Shown here one piece after another: positions 49,366 to 58,580 of a stretch of 64,000 nt of DNA (the first letter of the stretch is position 1; the number at the start of each line of letters is the position of its first letter). Source of the stretch: Gardnerella greenwoodii 00703Dmash (GTDB lineage: Bacteria > Actinomycetota > Actinomycetes > Actinomycetales > Bifidobacteriaceae). A program made the translations under genes and the position numbers. The stretch is from contig NZ_ADEV01000008.1 in NCBI RefSeq assembly GCF_000263635.1, forward strand, positions 1-64,000, written 5' to 3'. The notes beneath the pieces were generated by a model. That model was given only the letters and a program-made list of their open reading frames with translations, did no database searches and was not told the DNA's origin.

Positions 49366-50706
49366 ATGACGAAGATCATTCAGATTGGCGCAAATCATGC
49401 CGGCACTGCCTGCGCTAACACAATTTTGAGCTACCCAGGAAACGAGCTTACAATTTACGATCAGAATAGCAATATTTCCTTCCTTGGCTGTGGCATGGCT
49501 TTGTGGATTGGCAAGCAGATTCAAAGCAGCGACGGACTGTTCTACCAAAAGCCAGAAGATTTTGTTAAAAAAGGTGCTAAGGTAAATCTTGAAAGTAAAG
49601 TTTTAGACATTGATTACGCAAAGAAAGAAGTAACAGTCGAACTTAAAGACGGCACTGTTATTCACGATTCTTACGACAAGCTGGTTCTTGCTACCGGCAG
49701 CCTTCCAAACAAGCCTCGCATTAAAGGCATCGACTTGGAAAACGTGCAAATGGTAAAGCTTTTCCAGAATGCGCAAACTGTTATTGCTAAACTGCAAGAA
49801 CGCGATTTCCATAATGTTGTGGTTCTTGGCGGCGGCTACATTGGCGTCGAACTTGCTGAAGCCTTCGAGCGTCTTGGTAAAAACGTGACCCTTATTGACA
49901 TGGAAGACCATATTCTTAACGGCTACTTTGACCCAGAGTTTTCCGATAATTTGAAGCAAATTATGGAGAATAAAGGCATTAAGTTTGAACTTGGTCAAAC
50001 TGTTGAAGAAATTGTTGGAGACACTGAAGTCAAGGCTGTTAAAACAAGCAAAGGCACTTACGAAGCCGACATGGTGATTTGCGCTATTGGCTTCCACCCA
50101 AACGTTGCGCTCGGCAAAGATCACTTAAAGCAGTATGCTAACGGCGCTTTCCTTGTTGACAAGAAGCAGCAAACTTCCGATCCAGACGTGTACGCAATCG
50201 GCGACTGCGCTACGATTTACGACAATGCTCGAGACCGCGTGAACTACATTGCGCTCGCTACTAACGCCGTTCGAAGCGGCTTGATTGCAGGTCACAACGT
50301 TTGCGGAACTCCTGTAGAAACCGAGGGTGTGCAAGGCTCTAGCGCAATGATGATCTACGATTACAAGCTTGTTTGCACTGGCTTGAGCTTGACTGCCGCT
50401 CAAAAAGAGGGCATGGACGTTGATTACGTTGATTTTGAGGATACTCAAAAGCCTGCGTTTATGGAAGTTGAGAATCCAAAGGTGAAGATTCGCATCGTTT
50501 ACAAGAAGGATACGAAGGTTATTGTTGGCTGCCAGTTGGCTTCTAACTACGATATGTCTGCCGCAATTCACCTGTTCTCGCTGGCTATTCAGAAGAAGGT
50601 CACGATTAAAGAGCTTGCTCTGTGCGACATCTTCTTCATGCCTCACTTCAACCAGCCGTACAACTACATTACGATGGCTGCTTACACGGCTTTGTTGAAG
50701 GGATGA
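49366..50706 (+). CDS. nox: NADH oxidase, water-forming (FAD, CoA-disulfide reductase family)
   Basis: Nox oxidises NADH with oxygen, mainly to water, and regenerates NAD in air-exposed fermenters. The N-terminal GANHAGTACANTIL has the conserved His; redox-active Cys42 is in ISFLGCGMALW; the NAD-binding VVLGGGYIGVELAEAFERLG and FAD-binding DPDVYAIGDCATI are clear. The 446 residues match. ATG 49366 is preceded by AAAAGAGA. Codon use is smoother and more GC-rich than in neighbours, as for an expressed gene. It may aid oxygen tolerance. Confidence 0.93.
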   Translation: MTKIIQIGANHAGTACANTILSYPGNELTIYDQNSNISFLGCGMALWIGKQIQSSDGLFYQKPEDFVKKGAKVNLESKVLDIDYAKKEVTVELKDGTVIHDSYDKLVLATGSLPNKPRIKGIDLENVQMVKLFQNAQTVIAKLQERDFHNVVVLGGGYIGVELAEAFERLGKNVTLIDMEDHILNGYFDPEFSDNLKQIMENKGIKFELGQTVEEIVGDTEVKAVKTSKGTYEADMVICAIGFHPNVALGKDHLKQYANGAFLVDKKQQTSDPDVYAIGDCATIYDNARDRVNYIALATNAVRSGLIAGHNVCGTPVETEGVQGSSAMMIYDYKLVCTGLSLTAAQKEGMDVDYVDFEDTQKPAFMEVENPKVKIRIVYKKDTKVIVGCQLASNYDMSAAIHLFSLAIQKKVTIKELALCDIFFMPHFNQPYNYITMAAYTALLKG

Positions 50707-50770
50707 TTAGACTTTGCTGATTAGCTTAGGCTGAATCACTTTTTCTGATTAGCTTAAATCACATTTATTA

Positions 50771-50814
50771 AACCAAGCAATCTGTTCTATAATGGAGCAG
50801 TTGCTTGGTTTTTT
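50771..50814 (+). terminator. nox terminator
   Basis: AACCAAGCAA pairs with TTGCTTGGTT, extended by CTG/CAG, then T6. Located about 65 bp past the nox stop. Confidence 0.9.
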
Positions 50815-50892
50815 AATCATCCGCGCACAAAAGAGCGCACAAAACGCGCACTATTAGCATAAGACATGCAGATTAAAACAAAGGAGTCTAGG

Positions 50893-52017
50893 ATGAAGCA
50901 GCTTTCTATTAAACCAACTATTCATAAGTTCGAGAACGCTCGCGATTTTGCGCAAGAATTCAAGCTCGGCAAAGGTGATTTGGTTATTACAAACCAGTAT
51001 ATTTGGGAGCCTTATTTTGGCGATTTGAATCTTGATTGCGACGTGATTTTCCAAGAAAAGTACGGCAAAGGCGAGCCGAGCGATGCAATGGTTGATGCAA
51101 TCGTTAGCGACATTCACACTACTCCAAAGCGCGTGATTGGAATTGGTGGCGGCACTGTTTTGGATATTTCGAAGGTTTGTGCGTTGAAGCAAACAAGCCC
51201 GCTTGAAGACTTGGTTGACGGCAAGATTCCTGCACAAAAAGGCGCGGATCTTATTCTTGTTCCAACTACTTGCGGCACAGGCTCCGAAGTTACGAACGTT
51301 GCGGTGTTCTCGCTTACTAAGCGCAATACCAAGAAGGGTTTGGCGAACGATGCTTGCTATGCTACGGACGCTGTTCTTATTCCAGAATTGTTAAAGAGCC
51401 TGCCGGATTACGTTTTTGCAACCAGCTCTATTGACGCTCTTACGCACTCGATTGAGTCCGCACTTTCTCCTATTGCAACCGAGCTTACAAAAATGTTTAG
51501 TTACAAGGCTTGCGGACTTATTTTGCAAAGTTATATGCGAGTTGTTAAAGAAGGCAGCAGCGCAAAAAGCCAAGTTGTAAGCGACTTGGTTTCGGCAAGT
51601 CTTTACGCTGGTATTGCGTTTGGTAACGCTGGCTGCGGTTGCGTTCACGCGATGGCTTATCCGCTTGGTGGAACTTTCCATGTGGCTCATGGCGAAACGA
51701 ATGCAGCTCTTCTTACCAGCGTTTTGCGATACTATGCTAAGCACGACGAAAATAGCGCAGAAAACACTGAGCTTTCTAAGCTTTTCGACTTCATGGCAAA
51801 TATTCTTGAATGTCAGAAAACAGACGTATTAAATAAGCTTGACGAAGTTCTTATCACGATTCTTCCTAAGCACAAGCTTCACGAGTATGGCATGAGCGAG
51901 GATATGATTCAAAGCTGGGCTTCGAGCGTTGTTAAAGAGCAGCAGCGACTTTTGAAGAATTCTTACATGCATATGGACGAATCTGCAATTGCCGAAGTCT
52001 ACGCATCTACTTTCTAA
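50893..52017 (+). CDS. 4hbD: 4-Hydroxybutyrate dehydrogenase-like iron-containing alcohol dehydrogenase
   Basis: This group III alcohol dehydrogenase has the NAD-binding GIGGGTVLDISK and metal-ligand His residues in SSIDALTHSIES, CVHAMAYPLGG and FHVAHGETN. Strings FQEKYGKGEPSDAM, PTTCGTGSEVTNV and GIAFGNAGCGCVHA match from memory the clostridial 4-hydroxybutyrate dehydrogenase (succinic semialdehyde to 4-hydroxybutyrate) better than butanol or propanediol dehydrogenases. AAGGAG precedes ATG 50893. No CoA-transferase or succinyl-CoA reductase gene is adjacent, so the physiological substrate is not certain. Confidence 0.82.
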   Translation: MKQLSIKPTIHKFENARDFAQEFKLGKGDLVITNQYIWEPYFGDLNLDCDVIFQEKYGKGEPSDAMVDAIVSDIHTTPKRVIGIGGGTVLDISKVCALKQTSPLEDLVDGKIPAQKGADLILVPTTCGTGSEVTNVAVFSLTKRNTKKGLANDACYATDAVLIPELLKSLPDYVFATSSIDALTHSIESALSPIATELTKMFSYKACGLILQSYMRVVKEGSSAKSQVVSDLVSASLYAGIAFGNAGCGCVHAMAYPLGGTFHVAHGETNAALLTSVLRYYAKHDENSAENTELSKLFDFMANILECQKTDVLNKLDEVLITILPKHKLHEYGMSEDMIQSWASSVVKEQQRLLKNSYMHMDESAIAEVYASTF

Positions 52018-52118
52018 AGTCAGATCTAGAAAACTTACTTTCTAGAATTTGTTGATTTTAATTGCGTTTTACTAGTTTTTCACAATAAAACAAAAGCAAA
52101 ATCACAAAAGCAAAATCC

Positions 52119-52156
52119 AAAAAGACCCCACAAATAAATGTGGGGTCTTTATTTTA
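52119..52156. terminator. Terminator after the alcohol dehydrogenase gene
   Basis: AAAGACCCCACA (52121-52132) pairs with TGTGGGGTCTTT (52139-52150) around a 6-nt loop; T-rich on the right, A-rich on the left. About 100 bp past the stop, and it may also serve the convergent lipoprotein gene. Confidence 0.88.
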
Positions 52157-52231
52157 TTTGTAGCAACTATTAGACTAACGCAACTATTTCAGCTACTACA
52201 GCTACTTCAAATATTTCTAATTGAACAATAG

Positions 52232-53419
52232 CTATTCAATAACTTTAAGATTGTGCAAACGAGGCTCACCCAAAGGCAATCCAGTATCCGAAGGGAAGAA
52301 TCCATCATTTACAATAAAACTTACATAAACTTTCTTATTAACATACTTCTCCATGATTTGTTTAGCCTGACTGCCATCCTCAATCGCCATCATAGTTGCA
52401 TCGCTAGGATGAGGCGGATTGCCCATATCGCCGCTGTGATGCAAAGTAACGCTGGTTTTATTATCCAGAATAAGAATCATGAAAATTTGATTAGTATCTG
52501 AATATCCCGGATTAGGATCTTGAATATTTTGCGCTTCAAGAACCTGGTTGTATGACAAAACCTTCACAGTTCCGGAAACTACTTGCCTTCCGCTTGCTTT
52601 TTCAGCTTTAATCTTACTATCTAAAGATTCGCCACTAGCAGCTTTCTTAGAATCGGCTTTCTTACTAGCTTTCTTGTCAGACTTCTTTTCAGACTTATTA
52701 GAATCCTTATCTTCTGAATTAGAGTCACTGCCTTTATTACTTACAGACTTCTTATAAGTATTATCTTCAGTTTTTGCCAAATTATCGAGAAGTGTAGTGT
52801 CATCTGTACTGACAAAATTAATATCTTTTATATTCTGTTTAGGAAGATCAAAGATTGTTCCAGACCAGTATTTTTCTTGTTTAAGAGGATTGCTGTCAGC
52901 AATATTCATAGTAACCTTATAAGCCTCAGTATCCCCTGTTCCAGAAGACCACTCAACATATCTTAATGAATTGCTGTCTGCGTATTGCGATAACGAAGCC
53001 CTAAAACCGCCAGCTGAACTAACGCCATCGCAAATTAAATCATTGGAAGAAACAACGTCACTGTAATCTTTATTTGCAGCAAAAACCTTCGAACATGACA
53101 CATATTTATAATTTTTACGAAGAATAAGCTCCGGAATATCCCTATCGCTCATATTGACTAACGCGTAAGAATACTTACTTTTGCTAGTATCAATTTCTGA
53201 ATCAGCTTCATTAAGCTTATAGTTATCAGCGTTTGATAAAACTTTTTTATATAAAGCTGCTACTTTTGTATTAATAACATTAACTTTTTTTGCACTATCA
53301 GCAGCTTTTGTATTTGCGCTATTTTGATTCGAGCATCCAGCACATAATGGCACGAAAAGAAATAGCGATAGCACTAACGCAATAAATTTTTTTAGCTTCA
53401 ACGCAATTCTACTAGGCAT
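52232..53419 (-). CDS. Lipoprotein of unknown function with Lys/Ser-rich linker
   Basis: The signal peptide (MPSRIALKLKKFIALVLSL) ends in lipobox LCAGC (Cys29). The mature protein has two apparent domains: residues about 45-205 (ALVNMSDRDIPELILRKNY, CSKVFAANKDYS) and about 270-395 (VVSGTVKVLSYNQVLEAQ, NKTSVTLHHSGDMGNPPHPS, KKVYVSFIVNDGFFPSDTGLP). A charged linker (about 225-265, KKSDKKASKKADSKKA) joins them. I do not recognise either domain. Nothing in the sequence points to a partner gene; it is separated from both neighbours by terminators. Confidence 0.7.
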   Translation of the reverse strand: MPSRIALKLKKFIALVLSLFLFVPLCAGCSNQNSANTKAADSAKKVNVINTKVAALYKKVLSNADNYKLNEADSEIDTSKSKYSYALVNMSDRDIPELILRKNYKYVSCSKVFAANKDYSDVVSSNDLICDGVSSAGGFRASLSQYADSNSLRYVEWSSGTGDTEAYKVTMNIADSNPLKQEKYWSGTIFDLPKQNIKDINFVSTDDTTLLDNLAKTEDNTYKKSVSNKGSDSNSEDKDSNKSEKKSDKKASKKADSKKAASGESLDSKIKAEKASGRQVVSGTVKVLSYNQVLEAQNIQDPNPGYSDTNQIFMILILDNKTSVTLHHSGDMGNPPHPSDATMMAIEDGSQAKQIMEKYVNKKVYVSFIVNDGFFPSDTGLPLGEPRLHNLKVIE

Positions 53420-53524
53420 GACTACCCCTTCTCAAACTTTAACTAATTATAAGCAAGCAAGTTAAATATTCTAATACTACGTTGTAATATTTGAAAACTG
53501 CGTAAATTTGGGTTAATGAAATAT

Positions 53525-53565
53525 AAAAAGCCTGCGCAAAAGCTATTCACTCCTACGCAGGCTAG
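53525..53565 (-). terminator. Terminator of the YhgE/ABC unit
   Basis: AGCCTGCG (53529-53536) pairs with CGCAGGCT (53556-53563), followed on the minus strand by T5. It lies about 20 bp past the stop of the YhgE-like gene. Confidence 0.88.
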
Positions 53566-53582
53566 TATTAAATAAGCAACGC

Positions 53583-55661
53583 TTATGCTTCAAGCGTTAT
53601 TACAGGATGCAAATCAAACATTGTTACAGTGCGCTTCATGCGGCAGGCAATGCTTGTTATAGCAATCGCAATAACGCCGAAAAGAACAAGCATTCCAATG
53701 CCAGAGACTATTTCACCACTGTTCTTTCCAGCCATTGCTTGACGCAACCCCATAATCGAGTACGTCATTGGCAAGTACGGGTGAACAGCTCTAAAGAACG
53801 CCGGCGTCATTTGCACTGGGAACGTTCCTGCAGAGCTTGTAATTTGCAACATAAGCAGCACAATCGCAACGATTCGCCCTGGTATGTGGAACACCACCAT
53901 AATCATTTGCATTATTGCCATAAACATTATGGACGCAATAATTCCAAGACCGTAGAACGCAAGAACATTGTCAATCTGCAGCTTTAATACCAAATGCACT
54001 ACGCCCATAAGAATTACAGCCTGCACAACGCCCATAATCACAAACGGCGTCAAGCTAATAAGCGCGCTTTTAAGCGGATTCATGCCGTTTAGTATCGCTC
54101 GCCTATCCATAACTCTCAAAACGAATGTTGCCATAAGAGCACCAACCCAAAGGGCGATGGAAATAAAGTAAGGAGCAAAACCAGTTCCATAGTTTTCAAC
54201 GTGCGAATACTCGTGCTCCTCCAAGGAAACTGGTGCGCTCATCATTTTACTTTTTTGAACAATACCGTTTACTTTTCCAGACTTTTGAGCATCTTTAAGC
54301 CCGTCATGCAATTTCTTAGCACCATCAACAAGCTTTGGAGTGTTATCAGATAGCTTCTTAACACCGGAATTAAGCTGATTAGAACCGTTCACTATTTTTG
54401 AAGAACCTTGTGCAGCTTCATTCACACCACTATTTAGCTTCTCACTACCGTTACTTACTTGAGCCAAACCGTCAGCAAGCTTGTTTGTGCCAGCAACTAA
54501 CTTATTCGAACCAACATTAACTTTCTCCATACCTTGCATAAGAGCGTCAGCACCGCCCTTTATTTGCAAGCTTCCTGCAGAAAGCTTGTCTGCTCCAGCG
54601 CTTAAAGCAGAAAGATTTGTTTCTAGAAGATTAGAATTTTCACCTAATCCTTCTGCCAAACTTTGCAAATTAGCAAGCACGTCTTCCTTTGTTACTGCTG
54701 GGTTTTGCGCTTGCATAAGAAGACCAGTAATTTGTGCTTTTGTTTCAGCGTTTCCAGCTTTAACATGTTCTTCTAATTCGTTGCTAGAAGCTGCAAGCTT
54801 TTGAGCTCCTTCATAGAATTCGTCTGTTGCAGCCGATAGCCTTTGCGTTCCTTCGCTTAACTGTTGAGCTCCGTTTGCTAAATCTTGCGTTTTTTGTGCA
54901 AGATATTGAGCTCCTTCTTTGCTACGAGCATTGGCTTCAGTTAGCGTATTCGCGCCTTTTTGAAGCTCCCCTAATCCGCCTTGAAGTTTTTGCAAAGATT
55001 GCGAAAGTTTATTCGATCCATCTGCAAGCTTATTTATTCCGCCTTGCAAAGACTTTGAACCTTCATGCAGCGCTCCAGCACCGTTTGCAGCAGCACCAAG
55101 AGAATCCGAAGCCGAGTTGACTTTTGCAAACATGTGCTCCCAATACTCTTGAGCAATCGCCTCGCTAATCTCAGTACGCATAGTGCGGAAAGCAGTTTTA
55201 CCAATTTGCGAAGCCAGCATATTGCTTGCTTGATCATACTTTACGTGAAGCTTTGCTTTAGTAGGAGTATCGTATTGCGCGGAAGCAATGCACTTACTGA
55301 AAGAAGCTGGAATAGTTGCCACCATAAAATAATTGCCATTTTTAAGACCCTTATTCGCTTCGGCACTATTTACAAAATTCCATTGGAAACCTTCACTACC
55401 GTCTTTTTGATTCTTTAAACGAGTTTTGATTTCGTTTCCAATGTTTCGCATTTTGCCGTTAATCATAGCGCCATTGTCTTCAACAACAACAGCCACAGGC
55501 ACAGTATCCAAAGTCTTATAAGGATTTGTAAATGCCCATAAGTAAAGCGATCCGTATAAAAGTGGAATCAAAGCTACGGCTCCAATAACAAGCTTTCGAG
55601 CTTTTCCTTTCATCATGTTGTTAAGCTCACGAAATGCAAGAGCAATAGTATTAACGCGCAT
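53583..55661 (-). CDS. YhgE/Pip family membrane protein
   Basis: The 692-residue protein has one N-terminal membrane helix (about 23-45), a long extracytoplasmic middle and about five C-terminal helices of ABC-2 permease type. The middle (about 200-480) is built of repeats of the form GAxxLxxGxxxL (KLADGSNKLSQSLQKLQGGL, KLADGLAQVSNGSEKL), giving long alpha-helical rods as in YhgE/Pip and the related EsaA of type VII secretion. Lactococcal Pip is a phage receptor. ATG 55661 (MRVNTIALAFREL) overlaps the ABC gene by 11 bp, so the two are coupled. Confidence 0.9.
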   Translation of the reverse strand: MRVNTIALAFRELNNMMKGKARKLVIGAVALIPLLYGSLYLWAFTNPYKTLDTVPVAVVVEDNGAMINGKMRNIGNEIKTRLKNQKDGSEGFQWNFVNSAEANKGLKNGNYFMVATIPASFSKCIASAQYDTPTKAKLHVKYDQASNMLASQIGKTAFRTMRTEISEAIAQEYWEHMFAKVNSASDSLGAAANGAGALHEGSKSLQGGINKLADGSNKLSQSLQKLQGGLGELQKGANTLTEANARSKEGAQYLAQKTQDLANGAQQLSEGTQRLSAATDEFYEGAQKLAASSNELEEHVKAGNAETKAQITGLLMQAQNPAVTKEDVLANLQSLAEGLGENSNLLETNLSALSAGADKLSAGSLQIKGGADALMQGMEKVNVGSNKLVAGTNKLADGLAQVSNGSEKLNSGVNEAAQGSSKIVNGSNQLNSGVKKLSDNTPKLVDGAKKLHDGLKDAQKSGKVNGIVQKSKMMSAPVSLEEHEYSHVENYGTGFAPYFISIALWVGALMATFVLRVMDRRAILNGMNPLKSALISLTPFVIMGVVQAVILMGVVHLVLKLQIDNVLAFYGLGIIASIMFMAIMQMIMVVFHIPGRIVAIVLLMLQITSSAGTFPVQMTPAFFRAVHPYLPMTYSIMGLRQAMAGKNSGEIVSGIGMLVLFGVIAIAITSIACRMKRTVTMFDLHPVITLEA

Positions 55662-56418
55662 TATTTTCACCACCATTTGCTTCACGTTCACCAAGCTGAG
55701 AATCAGTATGAGAATTTTCTGTTTTCTCATTATTTGGCATAAGTCTTAATACTTGATCCGCTTGCTTTTCTAACTCACTTTGCAAAACTCCAACAAGGCA
55801 GGAGCAGTAGTTTTTGCTAACGTATTCGCGAATATCGGAAAGTAAGCATTCGCTTTGCTCACTAGTAAGCTCCGTTTCAATTCCATCAACAAATAGCAAC
55901 CACGGCTTTTTTAGCAAAGCCAACGCAATTGCCAAGCGCATGCGCTCGCACGGAGTCAACTCTCCTATTGCTGTTTTGTGAGGAGAAAATACTTTCCACT
56001 GCGCAAGAAGATTGTACGCGTATTGGCGCAATGCTTCGCGATTTTTTACATCATTTTTATACTGTTCGCGAAATAGTGGCGAAGATGATGCGAGTTTTAG
56101 CTCACTCATCAAAACTTCTTCTATTGTTTGCGTTTTGTAGAATTCGTTAATTCCGTTGAATAATCCCAATCCCACGTATTGACGAGATTCTTTAAAATCG
56201 CTAGGAAGAGTTGCGTCCGCAATAGTAAGAGTTCCGTTCGTAAATTTCATATAACCAGACAGTGCAAGTAGCAAAGCTGATTTTCCAGAGCCGTGTTCGC
56301 CTGATATTGCAACGATTTGATGAGCTTCTACTTTTAATGACACATCCCAAAATGGTGTTCTTCTAAATCTTTGTAAACCTAATTCTTTAGCTTCTAAAAG
56401 CATTTTACTATCTTTCAT
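55651..56418 (-). CDS. ABC transporter ATP-binding protein, degenerate
   Basis: A 255-residue ABC NBD. Walker A reads GEHGSGKSA, which is acceptable. The signature motif (LSGGQ) is replaced by LTPCERMRLAIALAL, and Walker B runs LLFVDGIETEL, so the catalytic Glu after the Asp is Gly. It is likely to bind nucleotide but to hydrolyse poorly. A charged Glu/Asn-rich tail follows (about 235-255). Translationally coupled to the YhgE/Pip gene, it is presumably its motor or regulator. I chose the ATG at 56418; other ATGs lie within 20 codons. Confidence 0.82.
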   Translation of the reverse strand: MKDSKMLLEAKELGLQRFRRTPFWDVSLKVEAHQIVAISGEHGSGKSALLLALSGYMKFTNGTLTIADATLPSDFKESRQYVGLGLFNGINEFYKTQTIEEVLMSELKLASSSPLFREQYKNDVKNREALRQYAYNLLAQWKVFSPHKTAIGELTPCERMRLAIALALLKKPWLLFVDGIETELTSEQSECLLSDIREYVSKNYCSCLVGVLQSELEKQADQVLRLMPNNEKTENSHTDSQLGEREANGGENNAR

Positions 56419-56958
56419 AATTTGTATGTTTGACGCTTGCAATTAAGATATGGCGTAGTATCTTTTTTACTTAGAGCGCCAGGCATTCCTCCTTACTCTA
56501 AATACTCTAAATAACTTATTTGCAGTTTTCAGTTTTTAGTTTTCAGTTTTTTGTTTATTGTTTATTTTTGGATTTTCGCAATTAGCAAAACAATTTTTAA
56601 TTTTCACATTGCTTTATCGCTATTTTTCAGCGGTAAACTCACGTTGCAATGATGCAATAAAACGGTGCAAAACCGAACATTTGGTGATTTATCAATTCTT
56701 CACCACTAATCACTTAGAATACTCTTTTGTGCAAACAATTGTTGAGTTACACTAATTTTTTTATTTAATTGTTTATACTTTATATTTATTTAAGAAACAA
56801 GTTGTAAACACTTCCATGCTATATTGTCTTTAATTACTAAATGTAAGAAATACATATGTAAGAATACGTATGCAAAAAATACAGACGTAGGCAATACGAA
56901 ATAAAACGTATTGCTTCAAACAATATATTAAATTCAAGCATTTAAAGGGGTGAACGGC
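56419..56958. other. AT-rich region before the antiporter gene
   Basis: 540 bp without a credible gene. It contains a homopolymer-like stretch at 56524-56566 with GTTTTCAGTTTTT units repeated three times, and closer to the antiporter several direct repeats of the type AAGAAATACATATGTAAG / AAGAATACGTATGC (56840-56880). Promoters of both neighbours must lie here. I see no RNA gene. Confidence 0.4.
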
Positions 56959-58299
56959 ATGCTAAGTTTGCAAATTTTAAATATTATATTTAATCCGGTT
57001 ATTGTGTCGGTTGTAGTGCTATGCGCACTTAGTCTTGCAAAACTTAATGTTTTGCTATCAATGATAGTAGCTTGCGTTGCAGGTGGCATTGCCGGTCATC
57101 TTCCGCTTTTTGGAGATGGAAATCACACAATTATGGCGTTGCTTTGCGACGGTTTCTCCACCAACGCACAAACTGCGCTCGCCTACATTTTGCTTGGTAC
57201 TTTTGCGGAAGCAATTACAGCAACCGGTTTGGCTCAAATTATTTCTAAAAAAATTAGCAAAATTATTGGCATGAAAAAGTACGCTCTACTTGCCGTACTA
57301 ACTCTAATTGCGTGCATGTCTCAAAATATTGTGCCAGTTCACATTGCTTACATTCCTATTCTTATTCCGCCGATTTTACGAATTATGAACGAACTTAAGA
57401 TTGACCGACGAGCAGCTGCATGCTGTACTGCTTTTGGTCTTGAAGTTCCGTACATTGCAATCCCGTTTGGATTTGGCTTAATTTTCCAAACTGTTATTGC
57501 TACGAATCTTTCTAAAAACGGCATGAAAGTTAGCGTTGCAGACGTTAGCGCCGTGAACTGGTATTTAGGCGCTGCAATGCTCGCAGCACTACTGTTTGCA
57601 GTTTTTGTTCTATACAGAAAGCCTCGCGAATATGAAACTACTGAGGCAGATACTAAAGCCGCAGACGCTGTTGTTGGACCTCTTAACAAACGCCACTACG
57701 TAACCATTCTTGCAATTATTGTTGTTGTAGTAGTGCAAGTTATTAGTAAGGATCTTTCGCTTTCTTCTCTTGCAGGTCTTGCAACTATGATTATTTTTGG
57801 AGCAGTTGCATGGAAGGATATTGATAAGCAGCTTGCCGGCGGTGTAAAACTCATGGGTCTTATTGCTTTCGTTATGCTTATTGCTGGCGGCTACGCTAAC
57901 GTTATTCAAGCAACAGGCGGAGTTGAGGAGCTTGTGCACTTGGGTGTTGCAGCTATGGGACAGAACAAAATTATTGCCGCGTTTGTGATTACGATTATTG
58001 GTTTGCTTGTTACTATGGGCATTGGCACTTCCTTTGGCACAGTTCCTATTCTTGCGGTTTTGTTCGTGCCTCTTTGCCAGAGCATTGGTTTTAGCACTCC
58101 TGCAACGATTCTTCTTATGTCTTCTGCTGCAGCTCTTGGAGACGCAGGCTCCCCTGCTTCCGACACCACGCTCGGGCCTACTGCCGGCTTAAACGCGGAC
58201 GGTCAACACAGTCATATTTGGGATACTTGCGTTCCAACATTCCTTATTTTCAATATTCCGCTTATGGCTGCCGGCATTGTAATATCACAGTTTATTTAG
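56959..58299 (+). CDS. Na+/H+ antiporter family protein, YuiF-like
   Basis: The 446-residue polytopic protein has around 12 hydrophobic segments. The N-terminal segment NPVIVSVVVLCALSLAKLNV and the motifs QTALAYILLGTFAEAI, ALGDAGSPASDTTLGPTAG and IGTSFGTVPILAVLF fit the NhaC-like family typified by B. subtilis YuiF, annotated as an antiporter or amino-acid transporter. The ion or substrate is not settled. ATG 56959 follows AAAGGGG by 8 nt; a GTG at 56950 overlaps that SD. Confidence 0.85.
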   Translation: MLSLQILNIIFNPVIVSVVVLCALSLAKLNVLLSMIVACVAGGIAGHLPLFGDGNHTIMALLCDGFSTNAQTALAYILLGTFAEAITATGLAQIISKKISKIIGMKKYALLAVLTLIACMSQNIVPVHIAYIPILIPPILRIMNELKIDRRAAACCTAFGLEVPYIAIPFGFGLIFQTVIATNLSKNGMKVSVADVSAVNWYLGAAMLAALLFAVFVLYRKPREYETTEADTKAADAVVGPLNKRHYVTILAIIVVVVVQVISKDLSLSSLAGLATMIIFGAVAWKDIDKQLAGGVKLMGLIAFVMLIAGGYANVIQATGGVEELVHLGVAAMGQNKIIAAFVITIIGLLVTMGIGTSFGTVPILAVLFVPLCQSIGFSTPATILLMSSAAALGDAGSPASDTTLGPTAGLNADGQHSHIWDTCVPTFLIFNIPLMAAGIVISQFI

Positions 58300-58377
58300 C
58301 AGATTATTTCCGAAAACACGGCAAGTAAAAAACACAACTAGCAAATAATTGCAACTAGCGAATAACGCAAGTAACCA

Positions 58378-58422
58378 ATAAACGCCAGTAGAGTTGAAAT
58401 AAACTCCCTGGCGTTTATTTTT
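58378..58422 (+). terminator. Antiporter terminator
   Basis: ATAAACGCCAG (58378-58388) pairs with CTGGCGTTTAT (58408-58418), with a further pair GAGTT/AACTC in the loop, then T-rich DNA. About 80 bp past the stop. Confidence 0.88.
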
Positions 58423-58439
58423 AAGCACCAATCAACCAC

Positions 58440-58478
58440 AAGTAGCCAATCAATGCAAATCTGCAGTTAATGGACACT
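58440..58478 (+). repeat. Dispersed palindromic repeat, copy 1
   Basis: A core beginning AAGTAGCC and ending ATGCAAAT (58440-58460) recurs at 59428-59448 and 63226-63246, each copy differing from this one by one base. The right arm (TTAATGGACACT) imperfectly mirrors the left. It directly abuts the broken end of the toxin fragment. Confidence 0.7.
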
Positions 58479-58487
58479 AGCGCATGA

Positions 58488-58580
58488 CTACGTTAGACGC
58501 ATCAGCACACGAGGATCTGCGCTATTTTATTCGGCGATGTTTTTGATTCTACCTCTTATTTGCGCATCAGTTAAATTCAC
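58488..58580 (-). pseudogene. Remnant of an AbiEii-type toxin gene
   Basis: Directly after the antitoxin stop, a GTG opens VNLTDAQIRGRIKNIAE, then TAA, then in the same frame NSADPRVLMRLT and TAG. This matches the N-terminus expected for AbiEii/AbiGii nucleotidyltransferase toxins (..LKxRIKNIAKE..ADARxLMRxYMMERFLER) in order and spacing. The rest of the gene (about 250 codons) is missing, and repeat copy 1 lies 9 bp beyond. It cannot make an active toxin. The match is from memory of the family, so it needs a database check. Confidence 0.6.

Noticed and set aside
56558-56755. 65-codon frame in the gap before the antiporter
   Set aside because: No SD, no recognisable motif, and AT-rich random composition.
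58378-58422. Possible riboswitch in the palindromic stretch after the antiporter gene
   Set aside because: It is a plain hairpin plus T-rich tract placed after the stop of the antiporter, so a terminator explains it.
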